64,000 nt of DNA from Tetrahymena thermophila SB210. Lineage: Eukaryota > Ciliophora > Oligohymenophorea > Hymenostomatida > Tetrahymenidae. The stretch covers positions 124,001 through 188,000 of the forward strand of contig NW_002476438.1 in NCBI RefSeq assembly GCF_000189635.1. Reading direction: 5' to 3'. Below, piece by piece: positions 49,936-63,358 of the stretch. The notes below the pieces were generated by a model. That model was not told where the DNA came from. It did not search any database and saw only the letters and a list, made by a program, of their open reading frames with translations. The position numbers and the translations under genes are program-made. Position 1 is the stretch's first letter, and the number at the start of each line of letters is the position of its first letter.

Positions 49936-52900
49936 ATGAAAATTTTAATCATTTTAATATTATTTTTAAATATAATTTTATGCTTGGATACACTCCCCAT
50001 TCAAGTTAAGAGCCTTGTGTATAATATACCTGTAAAATAAATAAATTTTTCACTCAAAAACTAATAATATTTTTTAAATGATGTAGGAGAAGAGCGCAAT
50101 AGTGTATTAAGCGAGTGCGGACTCACTTTGGAGATACAGCCAATATGATAAATATGGAAATATAACCTCAACCTATATAATTCAAGGATTTTCTGATTTG
50201 TCAACTCTTGGTAGATCATATTATTTTATATAAGATGTAAATTACAAAGTTCATATTTTTTAAGATTTTTTCAACCTATAACAATAATATGAATAGGATA
50301 ATTCACTTTACTTTTTTACTAGTAGTACCAGTTCAGAATATTAGATTATTGATATTAAATTACTTACTACAAATTAAAATGGTTATTTGACTAAAAAATA
50401 GTTCTCGAATAGTAATTTTAGTTGCTCAGGCAATAGGATGGTTGTTAAAAATGTAAATTTCAAGTATTATTAATTAATTTCGCTGTATTTATTTTTATTT
50501 ATTATTTGCAAAAGGGTTAATTCTTTTATTATATTTGTATAGGCGGCTTCTATTCTTAAGGAGCATCGTTATAAGAATTATAAAGTACTTCAAATACCAT
50601 AAATTTATAAGGAGATACAAGAATTAGATAGGGTTACTTTATGATTGGAAATTAAATATTAGTTTACAAAAATTTTACTTTTACGCAGCTTCCGATTGTC
50701 TAATCAGTGGGTTATATTTTATTAGATGTAATTTTTTAATTATGTTTATTTTGGCTTAAGTAGATTAATATAACGACTTTCAAAGATGTTTACAAATTAA
50801 CTTTTGAATAACTTTAGATTAAATGAGTAAAAGGAAATGTAAAACTTGAATAAATTAGAAATCTATTTCTAAAAATTAATTTTATATTTTACATTCAAGC
50901 TTACATCAAAAAATTTATTTATTTATTTAATTAATTAATAAATTAAAATATTTTTTAATATAAATTTAAATAAAATAAATAACTTTATAAATACAGTAAT
51001 AATTTGATTTATTTTTGCAAGACTGTAAACTATGCAAAGCCTCAATGAATGTACCAAAATTTGAATGCTCAAAAACTTATGATTTTGGATATTCTAGTGA
51101 TACTTAAGTTGTTATTTCTAAAGTATTTTAGTCTAATGGTGTAAAATTTTAATATTTTTAGTGAATGAATACAATATTTAATTATTAAAAATAAGGCAAA
51201 TATTATTTTTGGGTATGATTCAAATAAATCTAAGTATATTTTTTTTGATGCTAATAATTTAAATTAAATTGCTTATCAAGGAGATACTTTACAAAGTCCT
51301 CAAAGCTAATTTGATGTTATACAAAACGAAGTAAAATTAAAAAATAAATTTTGATTTAATTAATAATTATAATAACAAAATAGAATTATGTTTACATTAG
51401 GCAATATCTGTACACTGTAACATATGATAGCACTTCATAAAAAATAAATATTGCATAAATTTCTTCTAAGTTACCTGTATATTCATTAGTTAGTGGACCA
51501 TTTTATAATTCAAATTTTTATGCAGTAATTTATTTTTTCTTGCTTTTTAATATTAATCTTAGCTTAATATTTAGGGAAGCGCTGTGTTTTTGCAAGATTC
51601 TAATTCGAAAAAATAGATTATTAATATCAACAGTATATACTAAGTTTGTTAGAAAAATTGTTTCTACTGTTAATTTTAAACACCAGATTTATGTCAATTG
51701 TGTAATAGTGGATTTAATTATAATAATAATAAATGCTCAAAATCTTGTCCTAACACTGACTTTTAAGTTGACATCAACGAAAATTGCATTTGTAAACCAA
51801 ATATGGACTAAGTTGAGTAAATTTATAAAATCATTAATAGATTATTAAATATTATTAATCATACAATAGTGCTAATACTTGTGTTTGCAAGTAAGGATAT
51901 ATTAGAGACATAAATAATGTTTGCTAAAAATGCCCAAATAACTGTAGTACCTGTGATTAGTAATTAAAATGTACTTAATGTGCAGTATCATTTTACATAT
52001 AATTAGATAATTCTTGTGACAGTACATGCCCTTCTTCTGCTATAAAAGATTCATAAAAAATGACATGTAAATGTGACCCAAACTCTATTATAGCTAATAA
52101 CCAATGCTAATGCAACAGTAAATATTATTAGTAAGGTAATTAATGCTTGAAATGCATTTAAAACTGTGATTCATGTTAAAATTCATAAACGTGTAGCAAA
52201 TGTTCATCAGGATATTTTGATTTGGGAGATGGATAATGTAATATTTGCCAAACAAACAAAGGATATTATATAAGGTATTTCAAAATTTATTTTAGATCTT
52301 CAAAATGAAATTATTTTTAAACAAAAAGAAATTGATTTCTATTTTTTTATTTTTAGATAAAATTAATAATTATATTTTTGATTTTTTGAATTAATAAAGT
52401 TAAGACAAATGCAATAAATGCCCTAATAATTGTGATTAATGCTCAGATTCTACTTCTTGCAATCAATGCTCTACTGGATTTTACAAATTTAAAGATGGAT
52501 CTTGCAATATTTGTGATACATCTAAAGGGTTTTATATCAAGTAATTTTTATATTTTAAATTTATCTTTCTACAAAAGAATTCTTGTAAGGATATTTGAAT
52601 TAAGTTTGCATATATATTTTCAAGATATTTTCATATTTGAATAAATTTTTTAACAAAAGAGCTTAAATTTAAAAAAATTTTATTCAACTATTAATCATTT
52701 AAATTCTCTCAAAATTATAATTTTTTTATTAAATATTAAATTAACAAATAATAGCCAAAGTATGTGTATTTAATGTATTGAGAAATGTGATTAATGCTCA
52801 GATTCTCTAAAATGCAGTTAATGCTCTCCAGGATTTTAATAATTTCAGGATGGGACATGCAATATTTGTGATACAAAAAAGGGATATTTTATTTAGTAAA

Positions 52901-55132
52901 ATTGAATATTAATTATGTAAAAATAATAAATTAACTAAACAAATAATAGACAAAATATTTGCAGTAAATGTATAGATAAATGTGATTAATGCTCTGATTC
53001 TCTAACATGCAATTAATGCTAATCTGGATTTTATAAATTCGAAGATGGGACATGCAATATTTGTGATACAAAAAATGGATATTTTATTAAGTAAAATTTA
53101 ATATTTTGTAATAATTCTAAATTTCTAAAACGTATTATTTAAAAGTAAAGATAAATGTCTTCCTTGCATGGAAAACTGTCTATAGTGTACTAATTAAAGT
53201 AGCTGCGATTTATTTTCTAACTGCGGATAAAGGTTTAAATTTGATAAAGTTTTAAAAAAATGTGTACAGTGCTTATGGGATTTATAAGAATTATAGTGTG
53301 TCAATGAATGTAAAAATAATTAATTTTATGATTAAAAGCTGTAAATATGTAGCTAGTGCTACTATAATGAAGGAAATTGTTTATAAAAATGCCCTTCTGG
53401 TTACTATAATAATTAAAATAATCAATGTCTCCCTTGCTAACCTGAATGTAAATAGTGTACAGGACCTAAGAAAAATTAATGTAAATAATGCAATCAACCA
53501 TATATGTTATAAGAAAATAATACTTGCTAATTGTGTTAAATTGGGACTTTTTTTGATAAAACTTCTAACTAATGCATTTAATGTTATCATAAATGTTTAA
53601 GTTGCTTTGGAGATTAACAAGACAATTGTTCCGAGTGTTTAAGTGGTTATGTTCTGTCAAAAAATACAAATGAGTGCTTAACAGAGTCTTAACTGTAAAA
53701 CTAAAATAATGAAATATAAAAGTTAGAATATTCGTCTTGTAATATTATCTTTAATTGATTTTTAATTAATTTTTGAAACATTCTTTAAATAATAAATAGG
53801 TAGCTAGATTGGAATTGATTGCTCTTCGCTTTTTTAATTTTGCGAACTTATTTCCAAGATTTTTTTAGCAATGTTTATAACAACAATTATTTTAATAGCT
53901 TTTACATTTATTTCGAACTAAGAAACTTTCTTAAGTTGGTACTTTGTGTAAATTTTTCAGCTAATAGGCAATATTTCTTTAGATAAAAACATGAATATTT
54001 TTTGGATGGATATTGGGTTTCTGAAGAACTATAGCGTATATAATATTTTTAACCTGATAGCATAGAACTATTTTTAAGATGAATAATTAATTTTAAAAGA
54101 TTTCAACTAATTCAGCATAGGATTAAAAGTTTAGAGTTTGTACAAGAATATGATTTAGAATTCCTTTTATCAGGTAGTTGCTTTGTTATTAATTTTATTT
54201 TTAATGATATTTTGCTGGTTTATGAAAGCCTAGTCAGGTATTTTATTCAGATTAAATTAATATTTGACTCTGAATGGATTAGTTAGATATTTCATGGTAT
54301 CATCAAATTTAATGTTTATGTACAGTATTTAGATTATAAAGTAGAAGAACTTTTTGGAATCTGGCAACATTTACATTATTAGTATTTATTGTTTAATATA
54401 TATCATCCTTTAAGTGTTCTGCTTCTATATTATCACATTCTAAATGTCAAGTAGCATGTCTGATAAAATTAATGTACTTTAGCTCAATATTAATTAAAAC
54501 AACTGTTCTTCTAGGATTTTTTGGAGCATATTTGAAATTAGAAAAATAATTTTTTTAGTTTTCCTGATTGGATTTAATGATTTTCAGTATATTGGATTTA
54601 CTATGTCTTCCTTTTGTTTCTTATTTCTTATTTATATCATTGCTTCAAAACCTTTAACAAGTAAAAAGCATTGGTTTGCAATTATTTTCACAGAATTAAG
54701 TTTTATTATTCTTTTAATCATTTAAAACTTAATATCAAGCAGAGATGTACTTAGTATTAACTAAAAATTTGTATTATATCTTTCCCTAAGTAAATTGATT
54801 TTAATTTAAAATTTTTAATTAGAATATTACAATAAAAATTTTATATTAATAAATAAATAGGCTTTATGATTTTAACCTTTGGAATAAATATATATTTCAT
54901 TCTACTTTTTTTATGGAATATATATATTTTTTTTAAAGTCTGCTTAGTCAAAAAAAATAACTAGAGCATCTAAACACAAAATAAGCTGTTAGTACTTTAA
55001 TAATTCACTTTACCTAATTCCTAGAAAGATATAGAAATGGTTCTGGCTGATATTTCTCTTAAATCTTCTTATTCACAATAAAAATATGCTAAAAAAGGAA
55101 TTTTAAAATTAAGAAATTTTAAAATAATTTGA
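49936..55132 (+). CDS. Cysteine-rich multi-pass membrane protein, family member 6
   Basis: Start chosen at 49936 because MKILIILILFLNIILC is a signal peptide directly before the family motif DTLPIQVKSLVYNI; an open frame upstream adds only non-hydrophobic sequence. Exon 2 has LWRYSQYDKYGNITSTY. Cysteine modules begin at about 51577 (GSAVFLQDSNSKKQI, then CQKNCFYCQ). They include three 141 nt exons (52400-52540, 52755-52895, 52950-53090) and a long exon from about 53140 with LWDLQELQCVNEC and CTGPKKNQC. The membrane exon starts at 53800 (CSQIGIDCSSLFQF) and runs to about 54788. The last exon (54861-55132) ends in a basic tail after LQQFTLPNSQKDIE and TGA. Its aligned membrane part has SWYFVQIFQLIGNISL in place of the GWY motif. 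Likely a surface receptor; ligand unknown. Confidence 0.86.
52400..53090 (+). repeat. Three tandem exons of 141 nt in family member 6
   Basis: Exons 52400-52540, 52755-52895 and 52950-53090 are each exactly 141 nt (47 codons) and in the same intron phase. Each encodes one unit with CxxCxxxCDQCSDSxxCxQC, then GF, then DGxCNICDTxxGxxI. The preceding exon ends in the same CNIC...GYYI form. The second and third share DGTCNICDTK and are closest to each other. Confidence 0.9.
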
Positions 55133-56471
55133 AAATAATTAAGATATTTAAAGGTTATTTATTAATTGTGTGTTTATTATTTATATATAATAAACTAATT
55201 ATTTTAAATACTCAGAATCCTCTTTAATTAAGGCTCGATTAAATTAACAATCTATTTTTTTATCAGTAAATTAAGGGAATCAAATTTTTTTGATGATGAA
55301 AATAACAAAATTAATAAAATAAAAAAGTTTTTACGATATATATAAATAAAACTTCAAATTGTTTAAATTATTCCAAAATCTAGAAAAAATAATTTTAGCA
55401 AATTTAAAATATTTGCAAATTGAAACATTTTATCTATTCTTTAAAATTAACTGCACATATACATTAATTAATTCAGTATTTTTACTCATTATAGATGTTA
55501 TTTTAACTTCTTTAATGACTCAAATGATTTATCAAAAATTATTCTTTTATGATAGAATATTTTCAAATGAATATTATTTCTAATACTTAAGTATAATATT
55601 TATTTAATAATTTAATACTTGAAAAAAATATGAAGTTACACATAATTTATTAATAAATGCATCTATTTTAAGCAATCTAAAAAGAAGCAAATAATTACCT
55701 CACGATTTGTATAAATTTATGCAAGTAAGATTTATTTAAAAATCTAAAAATAAAAGTAAAATTCAATATATTAAAACTTAATGTTTTTATTATGAAAATA
55801 AATAATTCATTTTTGGTAATAAAAAGAAATTAAACTCACCAACAATAAATAAAACATATTTCTTAGTTAATTTTATAGAAATATATAAAATTATTTTAAA
55901 ATGAGTTGCTTGCTAATAAAAAAATTTAAGCTTTTAAAAAAATTCCTTGACTGACTATCTATTTTATTAGCATAAACTAAAAATTAAAGCAATTAATAAA
56001 ATCATAAAAATTTATTTTTTATTATTTTTTTATTCATAATCGTTCCATTTTATTTTAACAAAATTTACCTTATTAATTGGATTTAAAATACTTATTTAAA
56101 ATGATAAAATATTTATTAAAAATATCAACACAAATGAATAGATATTTTACTTTTATAGAAATATTATCAGCGTTTGGATTAAATCATTACATATATCATC
56201 AGAAAATAAAAGAAATAAGTTACTTTTAATTATTTTTAAAGTATGACTTTCTTAATTAATAACTCAAGAATCAAAGTAAATTTTTGGCCTGAAGTAAAAA
56301 AGCTAAATTACACTAAAATTGCTCCTCATAGTCAATTAAATTATAATTTTATTAAAAAAATCGTATCCTTTTTTATTGCTTAAATTTTTAAGAAAAGATA
56401 ATCTCATACTTTTAATTATACAAATAATTAATCAAATTTACTAAATCAATCACTTTTGACAACTTTAAGAA
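55133..56471. other. Intergenic region between family members 6 and 7
   Basis: AT-rich. Some TGA-free frames exist (for example about 55359-55583 on + with several methionines), but none has a recognised domain, a signal peptide in place, or a conserved copy elsewhere in the window. Confidence 0.4.
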
Positions 56472-59400
56472 ATGAGGAAGCTAGCAAAATATTTTTTAAT
56501 AATAAACTTTGTATTCTAAATACTGTGTTAAAGCTAAATTGAGATATCATAAAATATTCTCTTCATATAAGTAAATTAATTACTGGTTAAATTTAGTAAA
56601 GTTTATTTTTAAATACAGGAAAAAAACATCATAATTTACAAATCTGTTCAGGATAATAATTGGAAATTAAGCTAAATATTAAAAAATGGTAGGATATCCT
56701 TCACTAAAATTTTGAGCTCATTCATTGATATAACTTTTCCTCTAACATATTTTATTGAAAATGTATTAAATTAGCAAAAAATATCAAACATTTATTTTTA
56801 CCTTAAAATTAGGATAAAGATTTGTATATATTTAGCGATTACTTAGGATATCAATTAATTAACATCTCAGATTTTAGCCAACCCTAAATTAAAGTTCAAA
56901 CTGGAGTGATATTAACAAATGATCGTTGCTTGAGGTACGCAATTGTGAAATCTGTAAATAATTGTTGATTATTTATGCTTAATATATAATATAAGACTTT
57001 AACCTTATTTAAAGAAACTTTATTTTCATCTTTAATGTTTTTTTTTAATCAATTTTAGATAAGCATGTACGTGTATATATGCTACGAAGTGGAAAATACG
57101 TTTTATTATTTAGGGAATAACTTAAGTTAAATATAATCACAAATAAAAAATTTGATTGCATTTAATTATAGCTTTAATAGTTAATTTGCAAATATAGATG
57201 AAAGCTCTTTTTTTTTCAAAGGAAAGGAAACACTTTTCTATTTTGATGGTTTTATCGAAGAAGTTTATTTGATTGATGTAAATATTTTTGTTAATTTTAT
57301 TTTATAAAATACCTATTTTAAAAGTATAATAGCGATTTATTTCTTATTGATAAAAAAATATGTTTATTGATTTTTACAAGACAAGATTCAATTTGTAAAG
57401 ATTTAGGATACCCAAAATTATCAAAAAATGGCTAAGTGGCTTTGTCAAAAGTCTTTGAATCTAATGGGGTAAAAAATTAATCATTTACTAGCTTAATAAT
57501 TAATTATTATTTTTTTTAATTTTAATTGATTTTCTTTAAAATTTCTAGAAAAGTATAAATTTATTTGATTGATGTTATTTTTATTTATTTTTTAATCAAA
57601 TTGAATAGAAAAAGATAATATTTGCCTACAATTAACAAGAAAAATAGTACTAATTTTTTGACGTATCTACTCTTGATCTTTTAAATGCTGAAGGATAATT
57701 AAATTATATCAGCGAATTAGATATTATTTAATGCGAAGTAAATATCTATTAATTTCAATTTACCTTCTTAAAAAATATTTAATATTTATTAGACTTATGT
57801 ATTTATTGGTAATTACCAATATGAAATTAAATACGACCCAACACAAAATAAAGTTATAATCCAACTAATATCCAGTAATTTGGAAAACAAATACAAGTTA
57901 AGATACAATAATCTCTATTTAAAAAACTTCAATTAAGTAAAAATTATTTATTATTTAGTTTTTAATTTTAAAGTAACAAACGCATCTTTTGTTATAGGGA
58001 GATTTGTATGAATTGCAGTATGAAAATAAATACTATTTAATTAGCTTGTAAAGCTGTTCACTACCTTAAAAATCCTGCCCTTTGAATTGCTAAGAATGTG
58101 ATTCTAATTAAGTTTGCTTAAAATGCATGAAGGATTTTTATTTAAATCCAAATTATTAATGCGTTCAAATATGTCCTTAAGATTTTGTAATTGACTCTTA
58201 AAATTAACGTTGTATATGTGACAAGTACATGATCTAAAAAAAGTAATAAATAAATATATTGTTAATATTATTTTTAATTAAGCAATTTTTTATTTTAGAG
58301 AATAGTGTGAATGTCTTCCAAGCTTTACTAGGGAATCTTAAAATAAATGTGGATGTTCAAAAAACTATCATTTAGATGAAGTGTAAAAACTATTTAACAT
58401 TTTTGAATATTAATTAAGATTTTGATGAATTAAAGTAATAAGATTTGTAAATGTGACCTTGGTTTTTAACTAGATGAAAAAAGTCAATGTTAATGTAGAC
58501 TAGGTAAAGAAATAGTAGTTAAAGAGGCTAACAACTATTGTGTTTCAAAAAACTGCTAGAATTTTGATAATTTAACTTTTAAATGCTCTAATTGTAAATC
58601 TGGATATGCTATTTCAAATGATGGTCTGTGCGTTTTATTGAACTGTTTAAATTATGATCATGAACAAGGGTTGTGTTCTTAATGTTAACTAGGGTACTCT
58701 TTGCAAAATAACTTTTGTAATCCTTCTAATTGCAATAAATATGATATAGAAAAATAAATTTGTTCCTAATGTTAAGATAAATATGCTTTAAAAAATAATT
58801 AGTGTTTTCCTTAATATTGTGAAACTTATAATTTTGAATTAAAGGAATGTACTAAATGTGAAACTAATTATTATCTATAACATGATAAAACTTGTAGTGA
58901 CAAATGTCCACCAACTATGTAAATAAACCTTGATAAATCTTCTTGCGTCTGTGATATAAGTGCTAATTTTATAGAGTATACCATAATTTTTTTATTTAGT
59001 TTGATAAATTTATTATTAATATTTCCAAATTTTTCAATTATTATTAATTTCTTTAATATTATCAAAAATAATTTTAGTGGATCTTGTCAATGTTAATCAG
59101 GGTATTTTCTTGATGAAAATAAAAAATGTTCATAATGTTTAGAAAATTGTGATTAGTGTTTAAATAAAAGTTCTTGCATTCTTTGTAAATAAAATTTTTT
59201 TAAAGATTACAATGGATTGTGCGTTGCTTCTTGCCCTTCAACATTTATTTAAAATGAAAGTCTTAAATTATGCCAGTGTGATTCAAATGCGGATTTCATT
59301 CAAATTGATTCATAACAGTAATTTTTTAATACCAATTTATTATCTATTAAAAACTCTTTTTAGTTTATGTTAGTGTAAATCTAGATTCATAATGAATTAA

Positions 59401-61527
59401 GGAAAATGTGAGAAGTGTTCTGATTTTTGTGATAAATGCTCAAGTTCTACAAATTGTTAAAATTGCTAGCAAGGCTATTTTTTATCTCAAGATGGAACTT
59501 GTAATTTGTGTGATACTGAAAAAGGACACTTTATAAAGTAAATTTCTTTTTTTTTAAAAACTTAACTAATTAAAATTAATAAAGAGAGGATAAATGCTTG
59601 AAATGTAAGGCTGGATGCAATTTATGTGTTGACGAAAACACATGCGCTGATGACATAAAATGTGATGAAAGATAAAGATAAATATTTGATAAAACTTTAA
59701 AAAAATGTGTTTAGTGCTTATGGGATAAATAGAAGAATAAATGCATTGAGAAATGTACAGAAAATCAGCTATATTTAAAAGATTAAATGACATGTAGTTA
59801 GTGCTTTTACTATAAAAATGAATGTCTTTTGAAATGTCCATCTAAACATTTCGCTAATTAATAAAACTAATGTGTTCCTTGTCATTCAACTTGTGCTGAA
59901 TGTAAAGGGCCTAATTCTAATCAATGCTCTTAATGCTAAAGCCCTAATTTGTTATAAGATGATAAAACTTGTTCTAGGTGTGAATCAAGAAGCTATTTTG
60001 ATACATAAAAAAATACATGTGTGAAATGTCATTACAAATGTTAAAGTTGTAATGGCCCAAATATATAGGATTGCTTGACTTGCTCAGAATCGCTTATCTA
60101 CTCAGAAAAAACAAACTAATGCGAAAACTTAGAAGAAACCCAAAAATTATTAGAAGAAAAATAAAAGTTTTAACATTCTGAATGTAAGTTTTAAATATTT
60201 TAAATTTGAATAAATAGTTTTTATTTAAATTTATTTTAGGTGAAGATTCTGGGCTTGATTGTGATAGTATTTTTGAGTCTATTTAAAAGGTTTTATATGT
60301 CTAACATGGAATGGAAATATCAAGTTTGATTTTGATGGTTTTAATCTTATTGATTTCTAGCAATAAAACATTAGTTTGTTTTTACTTTATTTAAGTACAA
60401 TAATTGTTAGGAAATCTATCTTACATTGAATCTCATAATTTACTATTGATGGATATAGGCTTTCTCAAAAACATGTAGATTTATAATGTTTTAAACTTAA
60501 TATCATCTAACCCTTTTTAGAATGACTAAGATATAATTAAAGACTATAATAAGCATCAAATGGGGATAAATGTTTCTAATTTATTTAAATATTTTATATA
60601 AAATAGTTTTTATCATTTTCTAAGCTTATCAATAATTTTCTTAGTAATATTAGTTAGTTTAATATTAAAAAGTAAATCAGAATATGCAAATAAGCTTTTT
60701 AATTACATGAATATTAATGGAATAATAAGATTTTTTATGGTTACATCAAATGCATTAATACTTTATTCTTTGGTACACATAAAATCTGATAATTTAAAAT
60801 TAAGCTATAGTATCTTTTAAATCCTATTCTTTTTACTTATATACTTAACCACATACCTTAGCTTTATTTATATCTCTATAATTAAAAGAGATGAAATTCT
60901 ATTAAAAAGAGTTGATGTCTTGTTAAGTTGTTTGAAACAAAACAATAATTTGGAGATATTATTTTGGGTCTTATTTGAAATAAGAAAGATTATAATTATT
61001 GCTTCTTTAGTTTGGCTATAAGAAAGTATTTATGGAGGAATAGTACTAATAGGAGTTTGTGTCTTATTTATACTTTATTTATTTTTCTGTCAGCCCCTAA
61101 CTGAGAAATCAGATTAGTAATTTGTTAATTTGACAGAAATATTTCTGATAAGTGTTTTAACTCTGTCTTTTCTGATTACAAATAGAAAAAGATTAGGCTT
61201 TAATAGCCAAATTTCTTCATATTTGTCTATAAGTAATTTAGTTTAATTTATTTATTAAAAACTACATTAATTATTTTATAAAAAGTAATGGTATTGATAA
61301 TGATCATTTAAATAGCTGTAACCAATATAATATTAATCACTCGCATAATTACTGAAGTTTTGAAATACCTAAAGAATAGAAAAAATTAAAATATAGAAAA
61401 CTAATAAATTCAATCTGCTTTTTTAGATATTTAGTAATTTAAGTCAATTTCAGACATAGAAACAATACTCAGCAAAACAATAAATGACCCAAAAATAAAA
61501 TGGAAGAAAATCAGTCTTAATAACTGA
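56472..61527 (+). CDS. Cysteine-rich multi-pass membrane protein, family member 7
   Basis: Signal peptide MRKLAKYFLIINFVFQILC, then QSQIEISQNILFIQ. Exon 2 has NWKLSQILKNGRI, a diverged form of the WRYS...GNI motif. Cysteine modules start near 58000 (GDLYELQYENKYYLISLQS, then CPLNCQECDSNQVC) and continue through at least four exons, including a long one (58437 to about 58975) with Cys modules of a looser type (CxxYxxxxxxC). Then 59080-59310, 59370-59540 and about 59590-60184 follow, with LWDKQKNKCIEKC and CKGPNSNQC. The membrane exon starts at 60240 and has FYFIQVQQLLGN, LLLMDIGFLKNM, IRFFMVTSN and FEIRKI. The last exon (from about 61288) ends DIQQFKSISDIE...KKISLNN and TGA. It groups with member 1 by the FYFIQVQQ motif. 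Ligand unknown. Confidence 0.85.
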
Positions 61528-63358
61528 ATAAATAAATAAATTGAATAACAATTAAAAACAAAATAGTATTTATATATTTGTATAGTTTAAATAAATCATT
61601 GGGAAAGAAGCTTCTCCAAACAAAAAAATAGTTAACTTTAATTTATCATTTCAAATATTTAAATTTTACTTAAATATTATATATATAAACATATAAATAT
61701 AAAAACTTGTGAAATTAATTAATTTACTCAAGTTGCTGTTAAAAAATGTAAGAAATAAATGATGTATAAATCTTAAAAAATAAATTTTAAATGAGTAGAA
61801 AAGCTGGAATTATATATATATTTTAAATCATTAAATATATTTTATGATTTTTAGATATTAACAACATTAAAGGGTAAAAATAATTTTGAAATAAATATTT
61901 AGCTTTTAAATATCAAGCACTTAAATAAGGCTTACAAAAATTTGATATCTTGGTAAATAGATAATTAGAAATAGATAGATAGTGATAAATTTTAATAATT
62001 ATTGAGAAATTAAAATTTAATGAAAGTTAATGTATCTATCTTTATTATGCAATTGTAAAAGACATAGTTAAGAAAGAAGATTAATTGTTATAAAAGAGTT
62101 ATTTGGTTTACGAAATTTACGAATTGACTTTTGATATATTAAAACCGCAAATTTTAATTTTTGGTACTTCATTTATTAAAAAATATATAAGAATTAATTC
62201 ATTTACTTTAATTACTACATGAATCGTATTTGATTATGTATTGAATTCAGTAATCTAATCAAAAACTTAATTTACTTTGGATAAGCTAAACACCTTAAAT
62301 TTTGCTTAAATTATTTGCATTATAATAATCTTAGCTTATTAATCTTACACATTTCTTCTTAAATAGAATTTGATAGGGCATTACTCACTTTAAATTATTT
62401 CTTTAACAATCAATTAAACATAAATGTCATATCGATTCTATTTTTCTGTTTACTACATTTATTTTATTTTATTTACTATTAAAAGCTTAGGTCAATATTT
62501 TTAGGTGAAAGGAAAGTTTTTTTTTAGATTACATCTTCAATTATTAAATTATTAGATAATTTGCTTCTCTAATATTTTTACTGTCTTTTAATACTTACTT
62601 GCAAATAATCAAAAGATAAAGAAATTATTATAAAAAAAAGAAGCTCATTTGCTTTGATTACTATTTAAAACAAACAACTTTTAGCTGCGTAATACTTGTT
62701 ATAGATATTTTATCAATATGACTAGAACCATCTAATAGATGAATTAATTTAAAGAAAGAAATACTTTCTAAATCATACTAAAGAAAATCAATTAAATTAT
62801 TGAATCAAGGAGTGTGGGTAATAAGAGTTGTGTAGAAATATACTAAGCTGATTGATGTATTTTAAAATCAAACTTCGTCTAATTATTTTACTATTGTTTA
62901 TCAATTCTCAACCAAGCATTTAAATAATTTATCAATGTAAGCTAAATCTACTTAATATTTTTGAATGATAATCAATTAGTAATTAAAATTCTTATATTTA
63001 TGCAAAGCATCTCACTTTCAAAAACTCGTATCATACATTTTAAGCTCAGTTAGTATCCATAGTAAATATTAGTCTTTTAGCTTTTTAAATTTTTTTGAAA
63101 TATGATTTTTACTGCTTTTAAGACTTCTAAATTTGACATTGAATTTACCTAAAAATAACTTCTCCAAATAAAAGAAATAATCTAATTCCAAATTTATAAA
63201 ATCATAGATGAACGTCGATTTTTGTTTTAATTTTTTTTCTTTTCTCATCGAAGAAGAAAATAATAATAATTAATGATGACTAGATTGATATTCAAATTCT
63301 TTTATTCATTCAACATTAAAAAAATAAAATTCTAATTAATTAAATTAAAATTTGGAAA
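61528..63358. other. Intergenic region with a possible coding remnant
   Basis: Mostly AT-rich without signal. At about 61890-62222 on the + strand one frame, broken once by TGA near 61987, reads like protein: KYQALKQGLQKFDILVNRQ, then IIEKLKFNESQCIYLYYAIV and YLVYEIYELTFDILKPQ. No family is recognised and there is no start codon in a good place, so it may be a dead gene or a chance frame. Nothing else seen. Confidence 0.3.

Noticed and set aside
55359..55583. 74-codon frame between members 6 and 7
   Set aside because: AT-rich composition with no domain, no conserved copy and no gene-like flanks.
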